A DNA stretch of 64,000 nucleotides from Plenodomus lindquistii (lineage: Eukaryota; Ascomycota; Dothideomycetes; Pleosporales; Leptosphaeriaceae): assembly GCA_025504975.1 (NCBI GenBank), contig JANUWI010000010.1, positions 310,001 to 374,000 of the forward strand, read 5' to 3'. The notes under the pieces are model-generated. The model ran no database searches and was not told where the DNA came from. It worked only from the letters and a program-made list of their open reading frames with translations. Made by a program: the position numbers and the translations under genes. This document shows positions 44,071 to 55,700 of this stretch, piece by piece; positions within the stretch are counted from its first letter, which is position 1; every line of letters starts with the position of its first letter.

Positions 44071-45193
44071 TCAAATTCTTGTGCTGGTCCTCAGCCTACG
44101 CATTTTAGCCAAATTTGAAAAAGACCTAATACATTCACGGCTTCGCGTTTTTCTGAGCTACTCCATGTCACTGTTCCGAGAACGAGTGCTGCAACAATCG
44201 TAAGATGGTGTTCCGTCATTGCTCCGGCGTGCATGTTCAGCCTCGAAATTTAGTGCATGGGTTTCACAACAAGGCTCCAGGTCGGCGAGGTGGCTATTCA
44301 TGATAGTGGAGCCGAATGCTCATCCCCACCTCATGGGTACCTATAGGCGTGCAAAGGGAAGAGGAATTCAGAAAGACTGTCATACTGTTAATCCAACAGT
44401 AGAAGCAAGTGACTTGCAGTAACAGCGATCATAGATACAATCTGCTGGTGATGTCTTTAACGGGTTTAACACGGGCCCAGGTCTTCGGGCTCCTATCGGC
44501 AACCTCGCCGCGCTACCACTACGCACCATTGTTAGTACACCGTAGGAATGCCGCCGCCGACTTCATCAACCAACTCACCGGCGAAGTGCGTAGTCGGCGA
44601 CGTCTGTACCAGATCGACGCAATTATCGTACGAGTGAAGCCAGTCTGAAACATCCATTCAGCAAGCCGTTCCGCCATACGTCCGACGGTCGCGATATTCA
44701 ACCTTGACCTTGCCGCAAGCTACAACGTGATATCTGCGTAAAGATACTATTTTGCGGCACAGTACTTACTACTATCGCTGGACGATCCACTGTCTACGCG
44801 CATACCACGTTAATGGAAGGACTAAAACCGTTGTGGACGTGTGCCTTTCTCCAGCCGAGACGCCACGGCTTCGCTTGGACCGGTTGGCGGGTAGCTGTGG
44901 TCCGGCTGACTTTGCAGTCCTACAATTTGGTCGCCGATTTAAGGTAGAGATACTGATACTATTGGTGAGAGCATGCATAGGCACGTCGATCTTTGACAAG
45001 GTAGTGTGTACTGAAGGGGATCCGGAGTTAAAACGAGATGGATTAGGATCAATGGCCGCTCGTTCGGAATGGCCGTTGGAAGCTTTCGTAGATGGTGAAG
45101 TCTCTTTCCTCTCCTTTAGTCTGATGTTGTCTTTACTTCTGGAACTACATTTTGTGAGAAGCGGGTGAGCAGCTGCGCCATCAGGAACCAGGA
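44071..45193. other. intergenic region between transposon and YeeE gene
   Basis: Open frames at 44409-44648 and 44752-45168 (plus) lack ATG starts and recognised motifs. The 100 bp before 45194 include a GT-AG-rich stretch that might hold a leader intron of the transporter gene, but I could not resolve one. Confidence 0.4.
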
Positions 45194-46258
45194 ATGTTCA
45201 CACCTATCGAGACAACCATTGGAGCATTCTTGCTGCACCAAGCAACCAGCAACCTTCTATACCAAAATGGAGACATCTTGGGGGCTTCGGGTTTCTTGCG
45301 TCAACTCTTTTCAGCACCAACCAAAGAGCTGCTTGCCTTTTTTGCTGGTATGGCACTCACGCGCTACATCCCATTGAGCGCTCTTGCACCACGATTGGTA
45401 ACGAGCTACCCATCTGTGCCATTGACACCACAAGCTGCAATTGTCACAGTTGGATTAGGCGCCATCATAGGATGGGGAACAAAAGTGAGTTCTGGACAAA
45501 GTCGACAGATAGTCACAGGTGCTAATTATGGCAAGATGTCGAATGGATGTACATCCGGACACATGCTATGCGGGCTTTCACGATTGAGCGGACGATCTAC
45601 TATAGCAGTGGCTACCTTCTTCCCCGTGGCCATATTCACACATCATATGGCGCACCCCAGCCTGCGCACCGAAGCGTGTCCCGGTAACCTACCGTGCTAC
45701 ACTCCCATCTACCCTTCGATAACATCGACGGCTTCTCTCCTCCTCCTCGCCGCTTTGAGCATCTTCTCCGCTCAAAAAGTTCCAACGATGATCGCAAGAT
45801 TCACAACCACACAGAAAGACAACAATAACAAATCACCTTCTACAAATGCCCCACGCATTGCCACAGCTCTCTTCTCCGGCCTTCTCTTTGCCCTCGGCCT
45901 GCACATCTCCGGGATGTCGCAGCCTGCGAAAGTCGCCTCCTTCCTCTCCTTCCCCGTCCTCGAACAGTGGGATCCATCGCTGTTACTCGTTATGCTCTTC
46001 GGCGTGGTACCCAACCTCATCGAGAACCGGATACACGGCTTCGCCTCACCACCGAAATTCGCACGCCAGTTCTCCCTGCCTACTAAGACGTTGCAGGATA
46101 TCGATGGTAAATTTGTGCTGGGCGCTGCGGCTTTCGGGATAGGATGGGGACTCTCGGGGACGTGTCCTGGTCCGGCGGTGCTGAGAGCTTTTGCGCAGCC
46201 GGTTTGGGGCATGTTGTGGATGGGTGGGTTTTGGCTCGGTGGGAGGGTGTTGTCATAA
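45194..46258 (+). CDS. YeeE/YedE family transporter (thiosulfate/sulfur transport, TsuA-like)
   Basis: A polytopic membrane protein of the family whose bacterial member TsuA imports thiosulfate. I propose exons 45194-45484 and 45536-46258. The 51-bp segment 45485-45535 (GTGAGT...TGCTAATTATGGCAAG) is in frame and stop-free, but removing it gives GWGTKMSNGCTSGHMLCGLS, the contiguous family signature; without splicing 17 extra residues interrupt it (337 against 354 aa). Eight or nine hydrophobic helices are visible (for example TPQAAIVTVGLGAIIGWGTK, IATALFSGLLFALGLHISGM, FVLGAAAFGIGWGLSG). Conserved substrate-relay Cys motifs are NGCTSGHMLCGLSRLS and GLSGTCPGPAVLRAF. Its neighbours are a transposon and pseudogenes, so it sits at the edge of an accessory region. 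Substrate inferred from the family. Confidence 0.9.
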   Translation: MFTPIETTIGAFLLHQATSNLLYQNGDILGASGFLRQLFSAPTKELLAFFAGMALTRYIPLSALAPRLVTSYPSVPLTPQAAIVTVGLGAIIGWGTKVSSGQSRQIVTGANYGKMSNGCTSGHMLCGLSRLSGRSTIAVATFFPVAIFTHHMAHPSLRTEACPGNLPCYTPIYPSITSTASLLLLAALSIFSAQKVPTMIARFTTTQKDNNNKSPSTNAPRIATALFSGLLFALGLHISGMSQPAKVASFLSFPVLEQWDPSLLLVMLFGVVPNLIENRIHGFASPPKFARQFSLPTKTLQDIDGKFVLGAAAFGIGWGLSGTCPGPAVLRAFAQPVWGMLWMGGFWLGGRVLS

Positions 46259-46329
46259 TGACATCTACACGAGGAAGGCCTGCGATGCTTGCTCCAAGCA
46301 AGGAGAGTTTTGATATTGAACAAAAGCCT

Positions 46330-46656
46330 ACCGGCATATTTGACGAGTGTTTTCAAAGTCTGCCCACATTGTTGACCAATGTGTCATGGCGATCGTGTGC
46401 TGACCCTGGCTTGTCAACAATCTCTTCGCAAACTTCTTTGGAAATATTAGCTACTATGGAGATTTGTCTCTCAGATTTTCCCTGTCCGCTCTGCCAATAT
46501 CTACGAAAGGTCAACAAACATGACGCGGGCACCTGCTTCAGCAAGTAGAGTTGCTGCTGTTCGACCATTTCCTAGTCCCTCTCCCGGAGAGTCGGCATCG
46601 ACCACAACGGCAACATGTCTAAACAGAGTACAACTGTGTCATTTCGGGATCTTCAT
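46330..46656 (-). pseudogene. truncated short-chain dehydrogenase (SDR) pseudogene
   Basis: The minus strand shows the SDR Rossmann start in pieces: ATG at 46656 gives MKIPK then a TGA, followed in frame by FRHVAVVVDADSPGEGLGNG, RTAATLLAEAGARVMFVDLS and a TAG near 46507. After a frame change come SISKEVCEEIVDKPGSA-like residues (ERQISIVANISKEVCEEIVD) and the N-N-x-G motif TLVNNVGRL, then a stop. The catalytic Ser-Tyr-Lys half is absent; the sequence runs into the 3' end of the YeeE gene. Two stops plus a frameshift show it is dead. SDR identity is inferred from the glycine motif, ILLAEAG-like helix and LVNNVG. Confidence 0.7.
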
Positions 46657-46659
46657 GGT

Positions 46660-46985
46660 TCAGCTGAGACGTCGATCCAGGGATCTCGCTTTGAATGTCT
46701 TCATGGGTTGTCGGTAAAGTGGTAATTGATCTGCTTTAATTGCAAAGTCTTTTGAAAGTGTAGTAAACATGTGATGCAGTGGCTTCTCCATAGGGAGAAT
46801 GAAAGAACCAAAGGCACCCACTTCAAATTTGTTGGCGCAGACTTCCGATAATTCTACTACTTTGATATGACTCCCAAGCATGCCACAAACTTGAATTAGT
46901 ATCCTGGTCGCTTCATGTGCATCGCGGCCCGAACCGAAGCGATCCTCCTCTGGCGCCCCTCCCTTGTGCGAACCAATTTGCAGTG
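46660..46985 (-). pseudogene. open fragment of unknown gene upstream of the SDR remnant
   Basis: A ~108-codon open stretch without ATG at its beginning reads QIGSHKGGAPEEDRFGSGRD, AHEATRILIQVCGMLGSHIK, VVELSEVCANKFEVGAFGSF, ILPMEKPLHHMFTTLSKDF and ends at a TGA at 46660, directly before the SDR-remnant ATG. It has good codon character, but I do not recognise the family. It may be the C-terminal exon of a lost gene in the same decayed cluster. Confidence 0.4.
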
Positions 46986-47127
46986 TGAAGTCTAACAGTC
47001 ATCTAAGGCTGGTCTGTGGAAACAAACATACAATCAACATGCCGGGATGCGAATTTGCTATCACCCAAAGTTCAATCTCATTACTTCTCATAATCATCTC
47101 GTGCAACAGCTCGTAATTAACACTACA

Positions 47128-49128
47128 ATGCTACCTGTCGAGGACCGTAAAACGGAGAATGCCCATCTAGATGATATACAACCAGGAGGCTCTGTGATAG
47201 ACTCTGGCGTTGACACGGCCATGGAACGAAGGTATGTCCTGCGACTGCCTGCTCGGCAATCGATAGTGTGGTCTAAAAAATTGATCTCGAGCGCCTACCG
47301 GTATCGACGATCGTATAACTTTATTTTTTGCTATCTAGACAGGTCTGATATTGGTGAGAGAAACGTATTCGTCGTGATATCTGGCCTCCTGCTTGAAATT
47401 TCCATATCGATCTTTGCAGGCTACGCAAGGATTCTGAAATCTAGCACGCACAACAACATGCAGGCTACAAACAACAATTTTGACTACTATGTCACCGTTA
47501 TCCCCATGGGCTTCGTGGTGGCTTACTGTATCTTCAAGATGCCCAGTAATTTAGCATTGAGAGTCTTGACTCCTCGCATGTAAATCCTGTCGGTCAAAAA
47601 AGTGCACAATTCACACTGACACTTGCTGAAAGATTGCCCTATCTTCTTGTTGTAGTATTGAAGGCTATGTTCGCTGGAATCTGTGGGACTACAAACTTTG
47701 ATAGCATTGCTGGTCTTCACTTCATCCTCGGGACCGCTGACCACTGAGGCTGGCATCTTCCCAGGTATATCCTATCACTCTTGCGAGATGGACGACAATC
47801 TCTAATTGAAAGACGGCCTGATTTACTACTTCGGCTTCTGGCGCCAAATCCAAGAGCGAGCAAAGCGTATCGCAGCTGTCTTTTGCAGTGCGAGTCTTGC
47901 AGGCACCCGTGGCGGGTAACTAGCTTACACAACCCATGTTCATCGCTTTACTCTGATGCTAAGGTTTTAGATCTCTTGCATATGGCGTTAACTATATGAA
48001 TGGTGCCTCTGGTCTAGAAGGTAGATTTTGAGGTCCTCAATTCTGCTATAAGATACAGTTGTACTTGTAGGATGACAACTTGATGCGAAGACTTCCAAGT
48101 ACACGACAACGCATCACTTCGCAAGAGATTCTAGCCGCTTTCCGTTGTTGACAAGTCCCTCTTCAACAAAAACTCGCCACTGATTGTTCATTATGGAAGA
48201 GGTCTTGATAGGCAAGGTCACCGCTTTTACTGTCGTTGCAGTTCCAGACTAATCAACAACAGGTTGTCGTCGGAATTTGCTGCATCTTTGACCTCCCTAG
48301 CTATCCTGAGACTTGTGAGTTCTTGCTACCGGAAGAGAAAACGCTTTCAACCTGCCGTCTTGGATTGACCGTAAAACAAGGGTATTTCCTAGCCCTTCAG
48401 ACCTGCTTCAAACATCGTTCTCGTGTTTGTACGGTGAAGATAAGCCTAATTGGGCTGGTGCGAAAGCAACACTTATGATCTGGACATTCTGGGTACACTA
48501 CATTGCCTGCGCCAGTGTCGGGCGTGCCGTTACTTCGTTGTCACTCTTTTCTCCGACGATCATGGCGGGACTCGGCTATGGGGACCTTGAAGCGCGAACA
48601 GTTTACCTTCCATTCCTCCGCCGTGTCCTGCCTTTCACGACCAGCGCAGTCGTACTATCTGATCGTTACCATCAACGCGGACTTGTGGTTGGATCGTGTG
48701 CTCTCGTAGCTAGTATTTCCTTCGTAGTTTCTGTCTTCTTCACTCAAGGCATTGCTAGTGGCCCTAGCTGCTCAGACGCAGCTGCTCTGTCCGGCCAAGC
48801 ATGTACCGCTCGTTATGTTCTACTTGTTATTGCAAATTTTGGATTCTCCTCTGGACTACCTGCTCTGCTCGCCTGGTTCGGCAACAATACCACCAATAGT
48901 ACATCATCCTCTTTAGCCTCGGCTCTGAACATCGCATTCTCTAGCCCGGGCAAGATGATCAGCGTGTGGACTTACCGTACAGAAGATGCGCCGTTTTACA
49001 AGCTTGGATATGCTATTCATGCGGCTTTCATGTTCCTTACGTCCGTTCTTTGTTTTGGATTGGTGCTTTACTACAATAGAATGAACGCGAAGATGGCGGG
49101 TGCATACCAAAGATGCTATGTAGTTTGA
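47128..49128 (+). pseudogene. decayed MFS transporter (anion:cation/allantoate permease type)
   Basis: The order of a Dal5-type major facilitator is recognisable in scattered frames. The N-terminus (ATG 47128: MLPVEDRKTENAHLDD) is followed after a probable intron by IDLERLPVSTIV broken by a TAA at 47316. A frame change gives YLDRSDIG, another intron-like gap, then NNNFDYYVTVIPMGFVVAYC and FKMPSNLALRVLTPRM. Fragments of the middle lie in several frames (YPETCEFLLPEEKTL near 48300). An intact C-terminal half covers 48427-49128: GEDKPNWAGAKATLMIWTFW, VVLSDRYHQRGLVVGSCALV and RYVLLVIANFGFSSGLPALL. At least one stop and several frameshifts separate the parts, so no full-length product is possible. 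Family from DRSDIG, the DRYHQRG loop and the PETCEFL-type linker. Confidence 0.8.
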
Positions 49129-52100
49129 GGCGTGCATTCAACATCGAGGGATAAATAGCAATCGTGCGGGAGCTGTAGCACACATAGAAAGGACTGTAAA
49201 CGCTTCCCTTTTACGAATAGCATTCCACGTCTTGATTAGAAATGACTCCAGAGTTGTAGGCAACAGTACTATACATGTCTTTATTCCTGTACGTCAGAAA
49301 ATAAGAGAGAAACCAACACATAGATTTTCCCAATCCCGCTCTCGACTTACCACAAACAGGGACAGCAAAAACCTCTCACAACGTGGTAGTTATGGACTTG
49401 AGCAGAACTCCTAGAGACTCTCATGCGGAGAACATTGTGGGCTCCTCAATGCGAGCAGGTCTGCCCTAGCTCCACGCATGCATGTCGCACTCTTGCTTAC
49501 GATATGTCGAACCGCGCAACGGCATACTGATCACATCCACCATTCCTCTCAAGACAATTGGACATTTCGTGCGATCGTCACATAAGTATGAGCTCGGCAC
49601 AGCTATTTACTTGTCCAGCATGCATGTGACCGTTGGTTATGCCGAAGTCTTGGTCGTCGTCGTGTTCACTTACAAGTGGACTGTTTAGCTCGGAGTCGTG
49701 TCTGTCTATGGTATGCGTTGGCTGTATGCAGGACACATAACCATCACAACACTGCAATTGCGCAGATCTCGGTGGATGTCTTCCCGAACAAGATCGAGCG
49801 ATGCGGAAACCGAGGTCATCCCTGACTTCGCTAGGCCGCCTACCTACCTAGGTATCCAGTGAGCAGCATAATCGGAAAGCTGTGCTGAATTGGCTTCTGC
49901 GTGATACTACATATCACTCGACTTGAGAGGTTTCGTCGCAGGGCTCATGATGTTTCCCAAGGAGCGATAGATCCTAAAAAAGGTACCTGACGGCGACCAG
50001 GGCGACTCAAGAAGGATTGTGAGGTACTGCGGGGACTCCGTGGAGCATGGATATAATCTTCGCTAATATGGTTCATCCCACGGTATATGCGTACCGATCA
50101 GACGCAACACACAAACGCCACCGGTCCAGTCCAACATGTCACATGCGGCAGGCGAGGCGAAAATCGCACATTGACTTTTCCCCCTTAAAAGCTTGAATGG
50201 CCCCCTTGTCCGATGGCATCAACCCAATGTGTTACTGTACGGAAAAGTACGCGTGCCGCCTTGCCTCATTGGCGGTTCGTCTCATCTTAATATAGTTTAT
50301 GGAGAATTGAAGGATTCTAGGGCTTTACCGCGCCATCTCAGCCATCCGTATTTCTTGCTCTTTTCTTCGATGATCGGGGAGGGGTCTTTTTCTAGTGAGA
50401 TTTGAGGGATCGGTTGGGCAGCTGCGTGGACACACATCCGCTAGGATCTAGGCGGATTCCTGCTGTGACTAGCACAACCGTCACATGCTTTACTTTGATC
50501 ATCCTCATCTTGTTTCGAGATTACTTGACAACGTCTTCCGCGTCCGACAATGTTGACGCGACCTGAAGCAACATCACACTGCAGATGTGCTGCTCACCTG
50601 GTTCATCGAACGGGCAGTAAGAGCGTAGACTCTTACCGTATAAAGATACTATATGGAGACTAGCGAGTCAGCCGTCAATAGTGCGCCTGGAAGCGGAACT
50701 CCTCCGGTAAGGCTGCATAAATCGGGGGCTTCGGAGCAAAGAACGCAGGTTAAGGAATGTTCGAAACTCGCCCATAGGTATCTAGAACGTGTCACACGTC
50801 TCTGTGGATGCGTCTGATGCGCTTGATCATGGCTGTGTTCCGATTCGGTCTGAGCGGCGCAGGGTGGACACCGGACAACTGCTCAAGATGCAGCCGGTCA
50901 CCAGTCAGGCAGCACCACGCACGCTTTTGATGCGGTGTAACGGACATCCACGCCCATAGGCAATCAAGATAAGCTTGTGTGACGATAGGTGGCTGTGGCG
51001 AAGCTGCTGCGGACCATAGTGAGTAGTGAGTATGGGGTCGCAAACGTTGACCATGAGGCTGACGTTACCTCTTCCAAGTTGGCAACTACCCACGACGCGT
51101 GACGCGAGATTGACAGCAGTCAGGCATGAAACTGACCAGAGGAAAGAGTTGGCTTCGCGCTTAATCTCGAGTAATGAACCGAGGTCCTACCGAATATGCT
51201 CCGGGAGGATTCCATGTGCAATTAATGCAGGACGTTGCACGGAGAGAAGCAAGGAAGCAAGACATTCAGAAAGAACACTCAAGAATACTCAAGAATCAAA
51301 AGCATAAGAGCAGACCCCAGTATAGTGGGACAGGTGAGTGGAAGCAAAAGCGTTCTTGTGTAGCATCTGCTTACCTGCAGTTCGTCCGTCCACCAGGATG
51401 GACCTTGAACGTGCTGCACGTTGAGGATCGGGCCGGGGATGGGGAGCTGGAAAGCAACAGTGTCCCCGGGCCCAGGCGCACGGCTGATCGACCAGGTAGC
51501 GGCCGTATGCAGTACCAAAACCCTCGTCTTCACACGAGGATCCACTAGCGAACGCCATCTGGCAAGGATCCTGCAGCATCTCCTGAAGCGCCTTCGTGTT
51601 GGGCGGACGAGACAAGCCGTGATCGCATCGTTTCTGTCAGTCTGCTGCCCAAAGAACTATGGCCCCTTTCTTTGTTTGTTTGTGCCACAGCAGTTCTATA
51701 AGAATCAGCCAAACAAAAGCAAGTGTTTTTGTATGCAGACTGGCAGGGCGGTGCTGCCGACAGATACCGGGTTGTCCGTGTTGCGACGGTCAACTTTGGG
51801 CGCACAGCATGAAGTTCGACAGCGAAAGCTGACAGAAGTGATATTGGAGCTTACTGCCTGGGCGATATGACGCAAGAAGCAATGTCTCGCATAAGGAAAT
51901 CAGAAAAACAATAGACACATGAAATTGCCGTTCTTACGTATGGAGCGTCCTACCAATGGCAATCATCCAAACATGGCGCACAAGCATTTCAGCCACCGCC
52001 GATTCTATGGCCCGAGCCCTGCGAACACCGTCAGTGTCCCTCACCTCAGCCTTTTCAAAAGCAAATACCCGCCAAGGCTAGGCGGAAGCGGGGGGTAGAC

Positions 52101-52199
52101 CGCTGTGCCCTAAATTCACAGACTCCTCTTGCATCTCGTAGTTCCAGAGCCCAGGAAGCTTCCTACCTTGTTACCCTTTCTCGCAGGCCGCCTTACAAG
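49129..52199. other. 3-kb stretch without recognisable genes
   Basis: Only short, mutually overlapping open frames. One minus-strand stretch (about 51350-51620) reads TRVLVLHTAATWSISRAPGP, GDTVAFQLPIPGPILNVQHV and SWWTDELQ up to a GTAAGC donor. It could be a lone exon or relic, but no partner exon or family was found. I saw no tRNA or repeat array. Confidence 0.4.
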
Positions 52200-52796
52200 A
52201 TGAGTATTCGGATAAATGCGACCGTTCAGGAGGCCCGGACTGCCGCGAACCATAGCCAGGAGCAATGGGACCGTTTCTATGTAGGTCTATACTCCGAAGT
52301 GCTGCACATGTCCTCGGCTAACTATCAAAGTTCATCACGAAAGATGAGGCTAGGCAGCTTGCAGAGGCGCACCCAGACTGGAAAAGATGGATCCTGATCC
52401 CCGCGAACGAGAAGGAACAAATGTTGGAGAGGATCAATGCTCGGCTGCGCGCAGAAGGGATTCCAGCTGTGGAGATGATTATCCTGAAATGGCGGGTGTC
52501 CCAGCTCTTGCGAGACATCCAACGGAAATACGGTATGTGCAGAAGCGCCGGGCTCGTGCATGCGCAACAACGGGGAGTCGTGTACTCTATCGACGGACAA
52601 TTAGCTGACCACCCGTCGCTCAGAGGCAGGGAGTATGCTGCAAGGAATGCCGAGTGCCAGCTCGGGATCGGGATCGCCCATTCAAGTACAAACAACCCAG
52701 AACCAGTCGGATGGCAGCCTGCAATCATCAAGCCCACAACGTTCGGAATATTCGCCAAGCGAGACGCGCCCATACGATCCGATACGGGATGTCTAG
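52200..52796 (+). CDS. hypothetical protein, 149 aa, three exons
   Basis: Exons 52200-52280, 52331-52532 and 52630-52796. Intron 1 (50 bp) is GTAGGT...CAAAG with a GCTAAC branch, phase 0. Intron 2 (97 bp) is GTATGT...GGCAG with an AGCTGAC branch; an alternative CAG 6 bp upstream would add Glu-Ala. The spliced protein starts MSIRINATVQEARTAANHSQ and contains QWDRFYFITKDEARQLAEAH, DWKRWILIPANEKEQMLERI and VEMIILKWRVSQLLRDIQRK. It ends in a Ser/Gln-rich tail (SSPQRSEYSPSETRPYDPIR). It is mostly helical with no signal peptide or membrane span. I do not recognise the family. It is the only credible gene in ~7 kb of otherwise empty sequence and is invisible in single frames. Confidence 0.75.
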
Positions 52797-55700
52797 GACT
52801 ACAACTTTTGGGAGGAATACTGTCTTTTTACACATCGCGTTCGGCGATAACATCGTGTTGTCTCGATTAATAGTGGCGCCTCGAAATTGATACCCAAGGG
52901 CGCACGGCGTAGCGGCAAGCGTGCACGCAAAGCGAGGTGTACAGTACGCCGGGCGAAGTGCAGCTGAAGAGCTCTAATTAATCTTGACGGACTGCGCTCC
53001 CGCCGCAGTCGCGCTTGACCATCAACCGGGGATTGATGATGAAAGAGATCATGTCGAGGAGACAGAGGACGATCTGAGCTATAGATGTTACACAATGCAG
53101 GGCAATGCCGATGCAGTGTACGGAGGCTCAAAATGTAGCCGAGACGTTCCGAGGAAATTTTGTATACAATCCGTGCGTATCTTCGACTTTCATCGCTGCC
53201 ATCCATGTCTTGTATGGCCATTCCCTTTCGCTGCTCGTGCCTGAAAAGCTGTGCGCACCATGTCTGGACATGGATCTTTCGTTTCGCGTACGATAGGCGA
53301 CGACACAATTGACGACTCGCTAAGACACATGTGTTGCAGTACTCATGTGTGCCTAGATTGACGTGCGTAGGCTTTGTCGAAGGCTGGGGGAGAAATCAGT
53401 ATCAACCTTCAGAGATGCTGTCAGGAGGTGAGCGCTTCGTGCATCATCCAGTCGTGTATCAATCGACAGGCTACGCGACATGTTTATCATCTCGCACAAT
53501 ATGGCAGACATGAGGGGCATCGTCTGGGCGTGGACCGCAGTTCGAAATCGTGCGCTGAAGAGGAGTTTTCGCTTTCGATGACATCGCGTAGGCCCTCAGG
53601 TATACGTTTGTGGTACGTTGAGTCCAGTCGTGAAATGCTTACCTATCACCAACACACCGATCGCAGGTAGTGTCACCCCTCATCATGGTCGGGCATGAGC
53701 GCGAGTGAAAGATTTGATGTACTGTCTGTAGAGGCAAGGTCAGTTGCGAGGATGAGCTCCGCGGGCAAGTGGCAGCGTGGCCTCGACCATGAGCGCACTC
53801 CATGCGTACATCGTCATGTCGTACAAGCGTAATTGGCGGTGTTGAAGACTTTGCAGGTTTCGATGGGTCAAAGGGTGAGGTAGAGTGAGATAAGACGCGG
53901 GAGTGTAGCGTTGACGTTCGTCCTCAGTGTGTCAGAAGATTGGTAGCCTAGCTGCTTAGTTCTTGCCATATCCATGTCCATGGCAGCCACAACCGCACTC
54001 CTATCGCCAGGTAAACACGCTGTCATCGTGCTAGCAGACGCGACGACACACCTTTGTGCATGCATTTGCTCACTGCCCTCTGACACAGGTGTCCTTCCAG
54101 CGCCCTCGAGGAGCGCCTTGCCACGCATCCCAGTCGAATTGTTCACCGATGAGGACGAAGTTGCTCACCGTCGGCTCGAGCTTCTCTGACACAGCGGCAT
54201 TGAGGCCCAGTGACCATTCACTTGACATTGTCACTTTATTGGGCTCGCTCGCTCCTGCCGAACTCGACTCCCTGGACTTTGCCAGTGCACCACCATGGTA
54301 TACCTTTCAGGTACCCCGAGATCTTGCATCGACGGCGTACAATGGCGGTACCGCTGCACTTGGACAGTCACTTGTCACGCGCGTGTGTGTTGAGGGACTT
54401 ACAATGTGCTCGCCGTCATTCACAGGAATTGTATGCGAGAATCTGCCATGGGCAGCAGGCCTTAGCCGCCAGCTAGCACCTTTGCATCACCCCACCGACC
54501 GACGCCCTCGATGTACATCTTCGGTCATGCCCAAAGGTATCCATACCGTCCAGATCATAGTAAAGCACTCTCAAGAAGAGCTTTGTCGATGTGGTGGTCA
54601 GAATCAAACTAATGTGACGACGGTGAGCTTTCCGCCCCTGCACTAGACTCGTCAATGCCTCAACAAGGCTCATACGCCATACAAACGACGCGTGGTAGAG
54701 ATGAGGGTAACGTGTGCTGTACCTCTGGACACGAAAGACGCTCAGCGTAACGGCGGGAGATATGCAAGCTCCCGGCCAGTCCCGCAGCTTCTAACAGGCA
54801 ATCTAGCGACCACCTGCATACGCATCACACGGACTTCCGTCCGCCATCGAAAAGCACACGGGCGTCCGTTGCGTCTGCACCTGCCCTCCTACGACCGTCG
54901 TCGAACCTTCCGATACACACAAAGCCTCTGCCAGGTCAGGCAAGGAACTCAGAGGATGGCGAATGAGCTGTCCGTAGATTCGATATCCTATCCATACCTA
55001 CACATACTGCATCGTGGGAGTGTAGATCAGAGCACGCCATCCCAGTGAAGGCCTGCAGTCGGAGCGGCCCAGGGCTTGCCCAAGCCTGGCATGTTGCTCA
55101 ACGCAGATCCAAAGCCAGCCGTCCTTCCGCGTTCATTCGATCTATGTACGAGGAGCCAGAATGTCTACCTCGGGACAATACCTACAGCGATATACATAAT
55201 GCTGTCGGAGGCAATACGCACGAGACAACAAGCCCAGCTGTCCTTGATGACAGTTCACACATACAACAGCCAGATCTAGCAGCAAACTCTGCATCCCTCG
55301 CTTCTCCCCGAGGCTCTTTAGATACTACATGAGGCATGCAAAGCATGCGGTCTGACTTGCACATCAGCCACCTACACGCCACTCACGACACCGTTTTACC
55401 CGTCGCCTGTATCGCTGCTACTATAAACCTCACGCCCCTGTATACCTTCCTTGTGTTGTACGCATCAGCGCAGTGCTAGGTCCAATGCCAACTTGTCTCT
55501 GCGATTGTGTCTCAGCAGTGTACAGTAGTTCATGGAGTTTTTGATCCCATGTACGCCATCATAAACTTGAGCACCACATCTCAAGAGCTGTAGTACTCTA
55601 AGATCAAGTTTACGTAGTCTTTACGTAGGATGAGGGACACAGACACATAGCTCCAAGCTAAGTAATCGTCTCCTTGCTACACCACCGACTACGGATTTAC

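Noticed and set aside
52799..53308. 169-codon minus-strand open frame
   Set aside because: No ATG start, Arg-rich translation typical of chance antisense frames, no family motif and no splice partner.
54056..54646. 196-codon plus-strand open frame
   Set aside because: Starts at GTG, composition is random-like, and overlapping frames of similar quality exist on both strands. No homologous motif seen.
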